Source: Chloroflexota bacterium (GTDB taxonomy: Bacteria > Chloroflexota > UBA6077 > CF-72). From it: a DNA stretch of 8,057 nucleotides. Every line of letters starts with the position of its first letter. The stretch's first letter is position 1. The stretch covers positions 1 through 8,057 of the forward strand of contig JAFAPL010000893.1 in the NCBI GenBank assembly GCA_019247135.1, given 5' to 3'. The position numbers and the translations under genes were made by a program. The notes below the pieces were generated by a model, which saw only the letters and a program-made list of their open reading frames with translations, ran no database searches and was not told where the DNA came from. Shown one piece after another: positions 1 to 6,416 of this stretch.

Positions 1-324
1 CGCGCCCTGGAACGGTTCGACGGCGCTCGGGTGATTGTGGGACTCCATCTTGAGCACCACCGCGAGTCCAGCACCGATGTCGACGGCGCCCGCGTTTTCA
101 CCGGGGCCCTGCACAACACGCGGACCCGTGGTCGGCAGCAGCTTCAAGAGTCGACGCGAATGCTTGTAGCCGCAATGCTCGCTCCACATAGCGCCGAGAA
201 TGCCCAGCTCGACCTCGTTCGGCTCACGCCCCAACCGTTGCACGATGTGGGCGTACTCCTGTGGCAACAGCCCGGACGCGCGAAGCTCCTTTTCGCGCGT
301 TCGCGACGGGCTGCTCAGGGTCAT
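1..324 (-). CDS. purL: Phosphoribosylformylglycinamidine synthase subunit PurL, N-terminal part (cut by window edge)
   Basis: PurL is the catalytic subunit of FGAM synthase, the fourth step of de novo purine synthesis. In the cytoplasm it uses ATP and ammonia from PurQ to convert FGAR to FGAM. Only the first 108 residues lie in the window; the gene continues beyond base 1. Visible motifs are [11 protein letters not shown] (residues 46-56, His50 being the family's conserved active-site region) and [17 protein letters not shown] (92-108), the substrate/ATP-binding motif containing His96. The short N-terminus before the SEHC motif is that of the small bacterial PurL, which needs PurQ and PurS, not the long fused enzyme. 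The ATG at 322-324 overlaps the purQ stop as ATGA, which suggests translational coupling. Identity is very secure; total length cannot be seen. Confidence 0.96.
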   Translation of the reverse strand, partial: MTLSSPSRTREKELRASGLLPQEYAHIVQRLGREPNEVELGILGAMWSEHCGYKHSRRLLKLLPTTGPRVVQGPGENAGAVDIGAGLAVVLKMESHNHPSAVEPFQGA

Positions 325-1025
325 GCGGGGACTGGCGTCCGTGCCTCTAGCGCGAGTGCCATCGACTCGAACACGAACCGGCCGTCGGCGCTCCCAAGCA
401 GAGCGTCGCTCGCGCGCTCGGGATGTGGCATCAGCGCGAAGACGTTGCCGCGGTGATTGGCAATCGCCGCGATGTTGCCCTGCGACCCGTTCGGATTGGC
501 TTCAGGGGTGACGTTGCCGTCTTCGTCGCAATAGCGCATCACGACGTCTGGCGACGCGTCGGCGCTCACGTAATTGCCCTCACCATGCGCGATGGGCAAC
601 TGGAGCACCTGGCCAACCTGGCAGGCTTGCGTGAACGGCGTCTGCGTGGACTCGACGCGGCAGTAGACCCACTCGGAGCGGAACTGGAGCGAGGCGTTCC
701 TCAGCATCGCACCTGGCAGCAGCCCAGCCTCCAGCAGAATCTGAAAACCGTTGCAGATGCCCATCACCAGCCCGCCGTGCTGGGCGAACTCTTCAATGCC
801 GCGCATGATGGGTGCGAAGCGGGCGATCGCGCCGGCTCGGAGGTGGTCGCCGTGCGCGAAGCCGCCCGGAATGACGACCGCGGAGTACGTTTCACCTGGA
901 AACTGGTCGGCGTGCCAGAGCACGTCGGCAGCGCACCCGCACACGTCGCGAATGGCGCGCACAGTCTCGCGTTCGCAGTTCGTCCCCGGAAACTGGACGA
1001 CGGCGACTCGAGGCGCCACGCGCAC
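321..1025 (-). CDS. purQ: Phosphoribosylformylglycinamidine synthase subunit PurQ (glutamine amidotransferase)
   Basis: PurQ is the glutaminase subunit of FGAM synthase: it hydrolyses glutamine and passes ammonia to PurL. From the GTG at 1023-1025 it has 234 residues, close to the usual size of about 225-230. It starts its class-I amidotransferase fold with [14 protein letters not shown] (7-20). The nucleophile is Cys91 in MGICNGFQ, and the rest of the triad is His201 and Glu203 in MPHPERA. The segment [17 protein letters not shown] (54-70) is family-typical, though it has His61 where I recall Tyr as usual. The frame stays open upstream to a TTG at 1127, but those residues have no family match. 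A second GTG at 1017-1019 is an equally good start and fits a leaderless mRNA (see the promoter at 1026-1031). purL follows with a 4-base overlap. No purS lies directly upstream. Confidence 0.95.
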   Translation of the reverse strand: MRVAPRVAVVQFPGTNCERETVRAIRDVCGCAADVLWHADQFPGETYSAVVIPGGFAHGDHLRAGAIARFAPIMRGIEEFAQHGGLVMGICNGFQILLEAGLLPGAMLRNASLQFRSEWVYCRVESTQTPFTQACQVGQVLQLPIAHGEGNYVSADASPDVVMRYCDEDGNVTPEANPNGSQGNIAAIANHRGNVFALMPHPERASDALLGSADGRFVFESMALALEARTPVPA

Positions 1026-1031
1026 AGTATG
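1026..1031 (-). promoter_or_regulatory. Possible -10 box for a leaderless purQL transcript
   Basis: Read on the minus strand this is CATACT, four of six matches to TATAAT. If its last base is -7, then +1 is exactly the G of the GTG at 1019, so the purQL mRNA could start on its start codon. I see no Shine-Dalgarno sequence before either GTG and no good -35 box at 16-19 bases. A transcript starting farther upstream remains possible. Confidence 0.3.
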
Positions 1032-1093
1032 CCCGGCGACCCTGGACGTGCGCCACGGGTCATGCCGGCCGTCTGGGCGGCCGCCGAGTATCG

Positions 1094-1351
1094 CTACGCC
1101 GGTCGGCTGACGGCGAGCGAGAACCAACGCGCCCCGCCGGTCGCCAGACGGGCGAGGATGCCCAACCGGTACTGGGCATGCGCCTCTGGCGAACTCAACT
1201 GAACCGACCAGAGCTGAGGTAAGCGGACAGTACCGCGCAACCGTGCTCCGAGTTCGTGTGGCTGGCGGTCGGCGGTCTGCTCGGCGCGCATCACCAGGTA
1301 CGAACGAGCCAGCCGCGCGCCAGGACGTTCAGCATTACGTCGGCGCGGCAT
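1094..1351 (-). CDS. Doubtful small ORF upstream of purQ
   Basis: This is an 85-codon ORF starting at the ATG at 1349-1351 and ending with TAG; an in-frame TTG at 1364-1366 would add five residues. I recognise no family. The product would be arginine-rich with no signal peptide or membrane segment, ending in a stretch with [20 protein letters not shown]. Codons in the second half lean to G or C at the third base, as in real genes here, but open frames arise easily by chance in GC-rich DNA. Its orientation and position, 68 bases before purQ and just after a TATACA box, would suit a leading gene of the purQL transcript. It does not resemble PurS. I think it is more likely spurious than real. 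Confidence 0.2.
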   Translation of the reverse strand: MPRRRNAERPGARLARSYLVMRAEQTADRQPHELGARLRGTVRLPQLWSVQLSSPEAHAQYRLGILARLATGGARWFSLAVSRPA

Positions 1352-1367
1352 CTCTTGGCAGCGCAAG

Positions 1368-1373
1368 TGTATA
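1368..1373 (-). promoter_or_regulatory. Weak -10-like box upstream of the small ORF and purQ
   Basis: The minus strand reads TATACA, matching the first four bases of TATAAT. It lies 16 bases before the ATG at 1351 and could drive a transcript running through the small ORF into purQL. No -35 box is found at 16-19 bases; the nearest TTGCCG is 20 bases away. It is an alternative to the leaderless promoter suggested for purQ. Confidence 0.2.
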
Positions 1374-1502
1374 CCACCTGCACGTCGGGGTCACGGCAAC
1401 GCGAATCGCGGCAGGCAACTGAAATTCAACCGGAACTGCCCATTCGAGGGAACGCGCGCCTCTTGATACTCACAAGGCAGCCCCACTGTTCGGTTCTGAT
1501 TC

Positions 1503-1507
1503 GGAGG
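1503..1507 (+). promoter_or_regulatory. Ribosome binding site for the ATG at 1512
   Basis: GGAGG lies four bases before the ATG at 1512-1514. The match to the anti-Shine-Dalgarno sequence is perfect but the spacing is short. It supports the longer of two possible starts of the secreted repeat protein. Confidence 0.55.
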
Positions 1508-1511
1508 AGCA

Positions 1512-3179
1512 ATGGGGCTTCAAGTTGGAGGCGACTCTGTGAACCCGTGGCGTTTGCTGACCATTCCTGCCCTCTGCCTGCTGATCGCAACAAGCAGCGT
1601 TCCTAGTTCGGCGGCAGGCGCGCCCACCCCGCCCTTTACGCAGTGCCCGGCGGTCGGTCAGGCGAAGTCGTGCGACCTGTTGATCGTCGTTACTGATACG
1701 GGTCTGAGTTTCTACAGCGATCCAAATCAGCCAGAGCTCGACGGTGTTGGCGGGGATGATTCGCTTGTCGGTGTTCTGAACAACGCGAGCAAGCCGCTCC
1801 AGGGCATCACGATACAAGCTGGGCTACCCGTCTTCGCGTTCGACGGCGACGGTCTGTGCACCTACGCACATTGCACCTATGGACCGACGGGCTATGAGGG
1901 ACCAGGCACGAGCTTCTCGACCATCAGCGCCGACAAGACGTCTGGAACCGTCAACTTCTCGACTGCTCTGCCGCCCGGCGGCACGGCCTATTTCTCACTC
2001 CAGGGCAACCTGATCTACACCGCTGCGCCCGCGCCTCCGGCCGATGTCCAGGTGCTCAAGCAGCCACTTCGCCTCGAGGACACGCGCAGCGATCTTGGGC
2101 CGATCCGAAATGGGAGCAGCCGTTGCTATACCGCCGCCGGAGTGGACGGCGTGCCGACAGACGCGAGCGCCGTGCTGGTCAACGTCACCGCTGTTAGCCA
2201 GACGACCGATGGCTGGTTAACGGCCTATCCGGCCGGCCAGTCGATCCCACCCACGTCGACCGTGAACTTCGGCACGAGCGAATACTCGATGGCGAACGGG
2301 GCTGTGGTGCGCGTCGGCACGAACGGACAGATCTGTGTCGCGGTCGGAACCGCCGGGAGTATCCCGGGCAGCTCCAACGTGGTGCTCGACATCACCGGCT
2401 ACCTGACGAGCGCGGCGACTTCGGATATGCCGATGCTGCAGTCCCCAGCCCGACTCGTCGACACGCGCTCGAACGGCGGCGCCATTTCAGCGGGCCATTC
2501 GCAATGCTTTCCCGTGGCTGGCGTTCAGGGCATTCCATCGAACGCCCAGGCCATCATCATGAACGTGACGGCAACGGGCTATCCGGTAAACGGCTGGCTG
2601 ACGGCGTATCCAGGCGGTAACCAGCCCGTGCCTGCCACCTCCACCGTGAACTTCGACACCCACCAATATGCCGACGCGAACAATGCCATCATGCGCATCG
2701 GCAGCGACGGGACGGTGTGTGTGAACGTCGGATCCATCAACGGTGTGCCGGGCAGCTCACAGGTCATCCTGGACGCGATCGGGTACGTCGCCGCGAACGC
2801 GCCCACCGGCATGACGATGCTCACCTCACCAGTTCGCGTCGCCGATACGCGAAATGGAGTGGGCGCTGCTGCCCAGGGATCGACAACGTGCTTCGCGGTG
2901 GCTGGCACAAATGGAATTCCATCCAATGCCGTTGGAGCGGTGATCAACCTGACTGGCGTTGGCTACGCCAAACCAGGGTGGCTGACGGCTTTCCCGAGCG
3001 GTCAGAGTCTGCCCGCGACGTCGACCCTCAATTTCGATATCTCGGAATATGCCGTCGCAAACGGTGCCATCATGGCACTCGGTCCAGACGGCAAACTGTG
3101 CGTGAACGTCGGCACCGTCAACAACATGCCAACCACGTCGCAGATCGTGCTGGACGTCGTCGGCTACCTCGTGCATTGA
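1512..3179 (+). CDS. Secreted protein with three tandem ~127-residue repeats
   Basis: No enzymatic function is recognised; it is most likely an exported or surface-associated protein. Numbered from the ATG at 1512 (555 residues), a signal peptide covers about 10-37, with a hydrophobic core at 15-27 and a likely cut after AGA (35-37). There is no lipobox. An N-terminal domain (about 42-170) contains LVGVLNNASKPLQG, FDGDGLC and GPTGYEGPG, a pattern I know from secreted actinobacterial proteins. Three repeats follow at about 182-299, 309-427 and 437-554. Each runs from a R-L/V-x-DTR motif through GWLTAYP (GWLTAFP in the third) and a STVNF-like strand to a final D-(I/A/V)-(T/I/V)-GY. Each has two cysteines, about 70-76 residues apart, that could form a disulfide. 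There is no sortase motif or C-terminal membrane anchor. The start could instead be the GTG at 1539. It stands alone, convergent with the response regulator. Secretion is well supported; the role is unknown. Confidence 0.9.
   Translation: MGLQVGGDSVNPWRLLTIPALCLLIATSSVPSSAAGAPTPPFTQCPAVGQAKSCDLLIVVTDTGLSFYSDPNQPELDGVGGDDSLVGVLNNASKPLQGITIQAGLPVFAFDGDGLCTYAHCTYGPTGYEGPGTSFSTISADKTSGTVNFSTALPPGGTAYFSLQGNLIYTAAPAPPADVQVLKQPLRLEDTRSDLGPIRNGSSRCYTAAGVDGVPTDASAVLVNVTAVSQTTDGWLTAYPAGQSIPPTSTVNFGTSEYSMANGAVVRVGTNGQICVAVGTAGSIPGSSNVVLDITGYLTSAATSDMPMLQSPARLVDTRSNGGAISAGHSQCFPVAGVQGIPSNAQAIIMNVTATGYPVNGWLTAYPGGNQPVPATSTVNFDTHQYADANNAIMRIGSDGTVCVNVGSINGVPGSSQVILDAIGYVAANAPTGMTMLTSPVRVADTRNGVGAAAQGSTTCFAVAGTNGIPSNAVGAVINLTGVGYAKPGWLTAFPSGQSLPATSTLNFDISEYAVANGAIMALGPDGKLCVNVGTVNNMPTTSQIVLDVVGYLVH
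1527..1531 (+). promoter_or_regulatory. Second ribosome binding site, for an alternative GTG at 1539
   Basis: A second GGAGG lies seven bases before an in-frame GTG at 1539-1541, which is ideal spacing. This start would give MNPWRLLTIPALCLL, a normal signal-peptide beginning, without the extra nine residues of the ATG start. It may therefore be the true or the preferred start. Confidence 0.5.
2055..2408 (+). repeat. Protein repeat unit 1 of the secreted protein
   Basis: Residues 182-299. It begins PLRLEDTRSDLG, carries cysteines at 205 and 275 and the motif GWLTAYPAGQ, and ends DITGYLT. It is the most diverged of the three at the DTR end (LEDTR in place of LVDTR or VADTR). The unit is probably a beta-rich domain. 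Confidence 0.8.
2436..2792 (+). repeat. Protein repeat unit 2 of the secreted protein
   Basis: Residues 309-427, starting 127 codons after unit 1. It begins PARLVDTRSNGG, has cysteines at 332 and 403 and the motif GWLTAYPGGN, and ends DAIGYVA. It shares GIPSNA and the CVNVG motif with unit 3, so these two look like the more recent duplicates. Confidence 0.8.
2820..3173 (+). repeat. Protein repeat unit 3 of the secreted protein
   Basis: Residues 437-554, starting 128 codons after unit 2. It begins PVRVADTRNGVG, has cysteines at 460 and 530 and the motif GWLTAFPSGQ, and ends DVVGYLV, one residue before the protein's C-terminus. The array therefore ends with a complete unit and no anchor. Confidence 0.8.
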
Positions 3180-3194
3180 TCGCTATCGGCGATC
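3178..3194. terminator. Small hairpin between convergent genes, possible weak terminator
   Basis: GATCGC (3178-3183) and GCGATC (3189-3194) are perfect inverted copies around a five-base loop. They begin inside the stop codon of the secreted-protein gene. An overlapping alternative pairs TATCG (3184-3188) with CGATA (3194-3198). The stem is only six base pairs and no T run follows on either strand, so terminator function is uncertain. It is the only structured candidate in the 23-base gap between the two convergent genes. Confidence 0.3.
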
Positions 3195-3202
3195 GATAAC
3201 CG

Positions 3203-3595
3203 CTATTCCGTCGCGGCGGGAAGCCCGATGTGGGTGCGAATCTTCGCTTCGATGTCGTCGAGCTCGAACGGCTTGCGCACAAAATCGTCGCAGCCCGCGG
3301 CCATCGCGGCTTCGCGATCATCGGACCTGGCAAGCGCCGAGACCGCGAGGATCGGGATCCCCGCCGTGGACGGATCAGCCTTGAGCCTCCGCGCCACTTC
3401 GAACCCGTCGAGGCCTGGCATCATCAGGTCGAGCAGGATCATCGTCGGCGGCTGTCGCGCCACCACCTCCAGCAGTGACAAGCCGTCCGCCACGACCTCG
3501 ACGCGTGCTCCAATGAGCGACTCGACGACCGTCTGCAGGATCACCTGGTTGTCGGGCTCGTCCTCTGCGATAAGAACGAGCGCCGCGGCGATCAC
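3203..3595 (-). CDS. Single-domain response regulator (CheY/DivK-like receiver)
   Basis: This is a 130-residue receiver domain with no output domain. In the family, such proteins accept a phosphoryl group from a histidine kinase and act by binding partners or in a phosphorelay. All key residues are present: the acidic pocket Glu11/Asp12 in IAEDEP, the phosphoacceptor Asp56 in ILLDLMMPGLDG, Ser86 in AVSAL at the switch threonine/serine position, and Lys108-Pro109 in FVRKPF. It starts with GTG at 3593-3595, which overlaps the TGA of the upstream hybrid kinase as GTGA. The two are therefore almost certainly co-transcribed and translationally coupled, and the kinase is the obvious partner. It is the last gene of the minus-strand operon and ends 23 bases from the convergent secreted-protein gene. 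Confidence 0.93.
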   Translation of the reverse strand: MIAAALVLIAEDEPDNQVILQTVVESLIGARVEVVADGLSLLEVVARQPPTMILLDLMMPGLDGFEVARRLKADPSTAGIPILAVSALARSDDREAAMAAGCDDFVRKPFELDDIEAKIRTHIGLPAATE

Positions 3596-6357
3596 GCGCT
3601 GGACCCCGCGCGCTCCTGATGCTGTTCGAGTAGCTGGCGCAGCTCACGACGCAGGTCTTCGAGTCGTAACGCTGCTTTGAGCACCACGCGCTGAGCGCCC
3701 TCGGCGAGGCGCTGCCGGTCTTCGTCGGTCAGGTCTTTCGCCGTGACAACGATGATAGGTAAGTCTCGCGTTGCGGGCTGCGAACGCACGCACCGCATGA
3801 CTTCGAAGCCATCCACGCCGGGCAACGTCAGATCGAGCAGCATGGCAGAAGGCCGCTCGCGTGCGACAGTGGCCAGCGCGGCCTCGCCGTCAGGGGCGGT
3901 CATCACGCGCCAGCCGTCGGCGGTCAACAAACTTGTGAACACGTCCAGCACGGACGGATCGTCGTCCACGACCAGGATGCTCCCGGGTGACGTCTGGCTG
4001 CCGTTGCTCAACCGCCGCAGCACTCCCCGCAGCCGCTCGTTGTCGATCGGTTTGACGAGATAGTCCGTCGCGCCGAGCACCAGCCCGAAATCGCGATTGT
4101 CAAGAATCGAAACCACGATGACCGGAATCTCGGAAGTCGTTGGCTCACGCTTGAGCGCGTTCAGGACGCTCCAGCCATCCAGCTTGGGCAGGCTGATGTC
4201 CAGCGTAATCGCGAAAGGCGAGAGGCTCCGCGCCGCCTGGATGGCGATCTGTCCGTCGGTCACAACCTCGACGCGATAGCCGTCGGCTTCGAGGTACGTG
4301 CGCAGAACGGTAGCGATGTGCGGATCGTCCTCCACGACGAGCACAAGAGGCCATCCGGATGCCGGGCCGGGTCCGTCGACCGCGACCGTGGCCAGAGGTG
4401 CTTGCGCCGCGGGCGCGTCGACGACAGCCATGCTCGTTGCGGCCGCGGGTAGACGTACCAGAAACGTGCTGCCGTGTCCCAATCCCGCCGATGTTGCCTG
4501 CGCCTCGCCGCCGTGTAGCTCGGCCAGGCGGCGCACGATTGACAGCCCCAGCCCGGCACCTCCGAAGCGCCGGGTGGCCGTCGACTCGGCCTGATAGAAG
4601 CGGTCCCAGATGCGCGTGGCTTGACCGGGCGCCAGGCCGACACCCGTGTCGCGCACGCGAAAGAGGATTTCAGTGCCACCTGGCGTGCGTTTGCTCGGTT
4701 CGGCGGTCGCGTCGGCCGTTACCCGTCCACCCTGCGGTGTGAACTTGATCGCGTTGATGAGCAGATTGGTCAGGATCTGCTGCAAGCGGTCGTCGTCGGC
4801 GAGAACAGGCGCGACCTCAGTCTCGGGCGTCTCGACTTCGATCTGGACACCCTTGGTGACGGCGATGACACGCGTGCTCGCGACGGCACGGACCAGTGCT
4901 GCATGGGAATCGAGCGCGGCCACGTGCAGGTCGAGCGTGCCTGCCTGCAGTTTCGACACGTCGAGCAGGTCGTTGATCAGCGAAAGCAGCCGACGGGCAG
5001 CATCTCTGATGCCCACGGTCTGTCGCTCCTGGCGCTCGTTGAGCGGTCCCGAGATGTTCCGCAACAGAATGTCGGCGTAACCGCTGATCGCTGTCAGGGG
5101 AGTACGTAGCTCGTGAGAGACAACCGCCATGAACTCGTCCTTCAGCCGATCCGCCTCGCGGAGCGCCTCGAGCTCGCTGGTCGTCTCACGCAAGCGCTGC
5201 ATCTGCAGGCTGGCCGCCGCCTCGCCCGCGAAGAACTGGACCATCGAGAGATCGTCTTCGACGAACATAGGCCCTTTGTCGGCGAACGCGGCCAGCACAC
5301 CCGCGGGCCTCTGGTTGATCGCGATGGGTACCAGCATCGCAGTCCGCGGCAGTTGATCCCTGCCGAACACCGCAATGATCGACTCGGGTAGATCCTGAGG
5401 CTGCAACGAGCGAATGACCGCTGGTCGCATCGAGCGCAAAGCCTGGCCGATGATGCCGCCGTCCGCGCTGACACGGGCAGATGGCGCGCTCCAGAGATAC
5501 AGGTCGTTGGCGTGTGGGTCGGCGAGGATCAGCAGCGTGCGCCGAGCCCCCGTGGTGCGATCTGTTGCGCTGATCAGGCGCTCGAACGCCAGGGCCTCGC
5601 TGTCGAGCGTGGTGTCGGTATGCGTGGCGAGGGCGCGCGTGGGTCGCAGGTATTCGAGCAGCTCAGGCAAGCGCCACGCCTGGCTCAACCAGGCCGGAGG
5701 AAAGAACCCGGCCCAGAAACACAGGCCGGAGATCAGCGTGATGAGCCGCGCTATCGGCGTGAGCGCCTCGGAAGTGGGCAACGCGGCGCTGACGGTGGCA
5801 ATGACGAAGGTCGCGGCGAGCAGCGCGCATCCCCATGCGATCGCGGCCATGCGGCGGCGCATCAGACCCACACCGGTCCGCGCACGCCGAACGAATGCCG
5901 CCGCCGAGTAGATGGTCCCAACGCACAGGTAGACCAGGAGCAACAGCACCAGCCAGCTCGGCGGTGTCGGCCCCGCGGCAATGAAGGACGCGCCCAGGGC
6001 AACCAGCGCCACGAGCGTCAACCACACCTGCCACCCCGGCACCTCGGCGATGTCGTCGACCAGCCGCAGCAAGGCATACGGCAAGATGAGGATCACAATG
6101 ACTGTCAAATCGGTGAGCACTGGCGAGCTGATGCAGCTGCCGCCGGGCAAACAGCTCAGCAGCTGGGCCTCTTGAACGGCCACCGCGACCGCCAGTGATC
6201 CGAACAGCAGGGCCACGTCGAGACGGGCACGCTCGTGCGAGCGGATCGCCGCACGCACCGCGGCTACGCCCAACAAGAGGTACGCCACATCGGTGACGAA
6301 CTGAATTACCCGTAAAGAGTCCAAGCCTGAGGCGCCTGCCCACGGCGTATGTCGCAC
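3592..6357 (-). CDS. Hybrid sensor histidine kinase: 7-TM sensor, GAF, HisKA, HATPase, two receivers
   Basis: A membrane sensor kinase of 921 residues if started at the GTG at 6355-6357, which is used for numbering. Seven hydrophobic helices lie at about 17-38, 47-66, 81-100, 111-128, 134-155, 172-193 and 203-220. Arginine-rich loops predict N-outside, C-inside topology. Next come a GAF-like domain (about 248-388), HisKA with the phosphorylated His415 in VVSHELRTP, and an HATPase with N-box Asn535, G1 box DTGVG (570-574) and G2 box GGAGLGLS (599-606). Receiver 1 has Asp720, Ser750 and Lys769-Pro. Receiver 2 has Asp842, Thr872 and Lys894 followed by Ala, not Pro. No HPt domain is visible. The start is unsure: a GTG at 6468 would overlap the upstream gene by 52 bases, a TTG at 6324 is also possible, and none has a clear Shine-Dalgarno sequence. 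The signal is unknown. Confidence 0.92.
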   Translation of the reverse strand: MRHTPWAGASGLDSLRVIQFVTDVAYLLLGVAAVRAAIRSHERARLDVALLFGSLAVAVAVQEAQLLSCLPGGSCISSPVLTDLTVIVILILPYALLRLVDDIAEVPGWQVWLTLVALVALGASFIAAGPTPPSWLVLLLLVYLCVGTIYSAAAFVRRARTGVGLMRRRMAAIAWGCALLAATFVIATVSAALPTSEALTPIARLITLISGLCFWAGFFPPAWLSQAWRLPELLEYLRPTRALATHTDTTLDSEALAFERLISATDRTTGARRTLLILADPHANDLYLWSAPSARVSADGGIIGQALRSMRPAVIRSLQPQDLPESIIAVFGRDQLPRTAMLVPIAINQRPAGVLAAFADKGPMFVEDDLSMVQFFAGEAAASLQMQRLRETTSELEALREADRLKDEFMAVVSHELRTPLTAISGYADILLRNISGPLNERQERQTVGIRDAARRLLSLINDLLDVSKLQAGTLDLHVAALDSHAALVRAVASTRVIAVTKGVQIEVETPETEVAPVLADDDRLQQILTNLLINAIKFTPQGGRVTADATAEPSKRTPGGTEILFRVRDTGVGLAPGQATRIWDRFYQAESTATRRFGGAGLGLSIVRRLAELHGGEAQATSAGLGHGSTFLVRLPAAATSMAVVDAPAAQAPLATVAVDGPGPASGWPLVLVVEDDPHIATVLRTYLEADGYRVEVVTDGQIAIQAARSLSPFAITLDISLPKLDGWSVLNALKREPTTSEIPVIVVSILDNRDFGLVLGATDYLVKPIDNERLRGVLRRLSNGSQTSPGSILVVDDDPSVLDVFTSLLTADGWRVMTAPDGEAALATVARERPSAMLLDLTLPGVDGFEVMRCVRSQPATRDLPIIVVTAKDLTDEDRQRLAEGAQRVVLKAALRLEDLRRELRQLLEQHQERAGSSA

Positions 6358-6416
6358 GTCTCGGGCCGCACTCGGTTCAGGGCTGTGCGCGTCCGGAGAG
6401 TGAGGCCAGAACGGGT

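Larger units (their letters stand above)
1026..1511. other. Divergent intergenic region between purQL and the secreted repeat protein
   Basis: About 490 bases separate the two divergent genes. I found no tRNA, no terminator-like hairpin with a T run, and no recognisable riboswitch. A purS gene, commonly found just before purQ, was looked for in the minus-strand frames and is not here. What the stretch holds is a weak minus-strand ORF (1094-1351), a TATACA box at 1368-1373 reading toward purQ, a TTGATA hexamer at 1463-1468 without a convincing -10 partner, and the ribosome binding sites of the plus-strand gene at its right end. Confidence 0.6.

Noticed and set aside
1026..1127. Longer PurQ starting at a TTG at 1127
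   Set aside because: The extra 34 residues match nothing in PurQ, the start codon is rare, and length from 1025 or 1019 already fits the family.
423..1202. A long plus-strand open frame of 259 codons opposite purQ
   Set aside because: It lies antisense to a secure purQ, its product resembles no protein family, and it is explained by GC-rich codon structure that keeps the opposite frame open.
1463..1491. TTGATA at 1463-1468 as the promoter of the secreted-protein gene
   Set aside because: No acceptable -10 box occurs 16-18 bases downstream, so I did not list it as a promoter.
2055..3173. The three repeats as a mobile or CRISPR-type DNA repeat
   Set aside because: Similarity is at protein level with codon-phased spacing inside one reading frame. 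The DNA copies are diverged, and there are no spacers or inverted ends.
4621..5109. Plus-strand open frames opposite the hybrid kinase, including 4621-5109 and 5512-6198
   Set aside because: All lie antisense to clear kinase domains with intact motifs and have no recognisable protein content.
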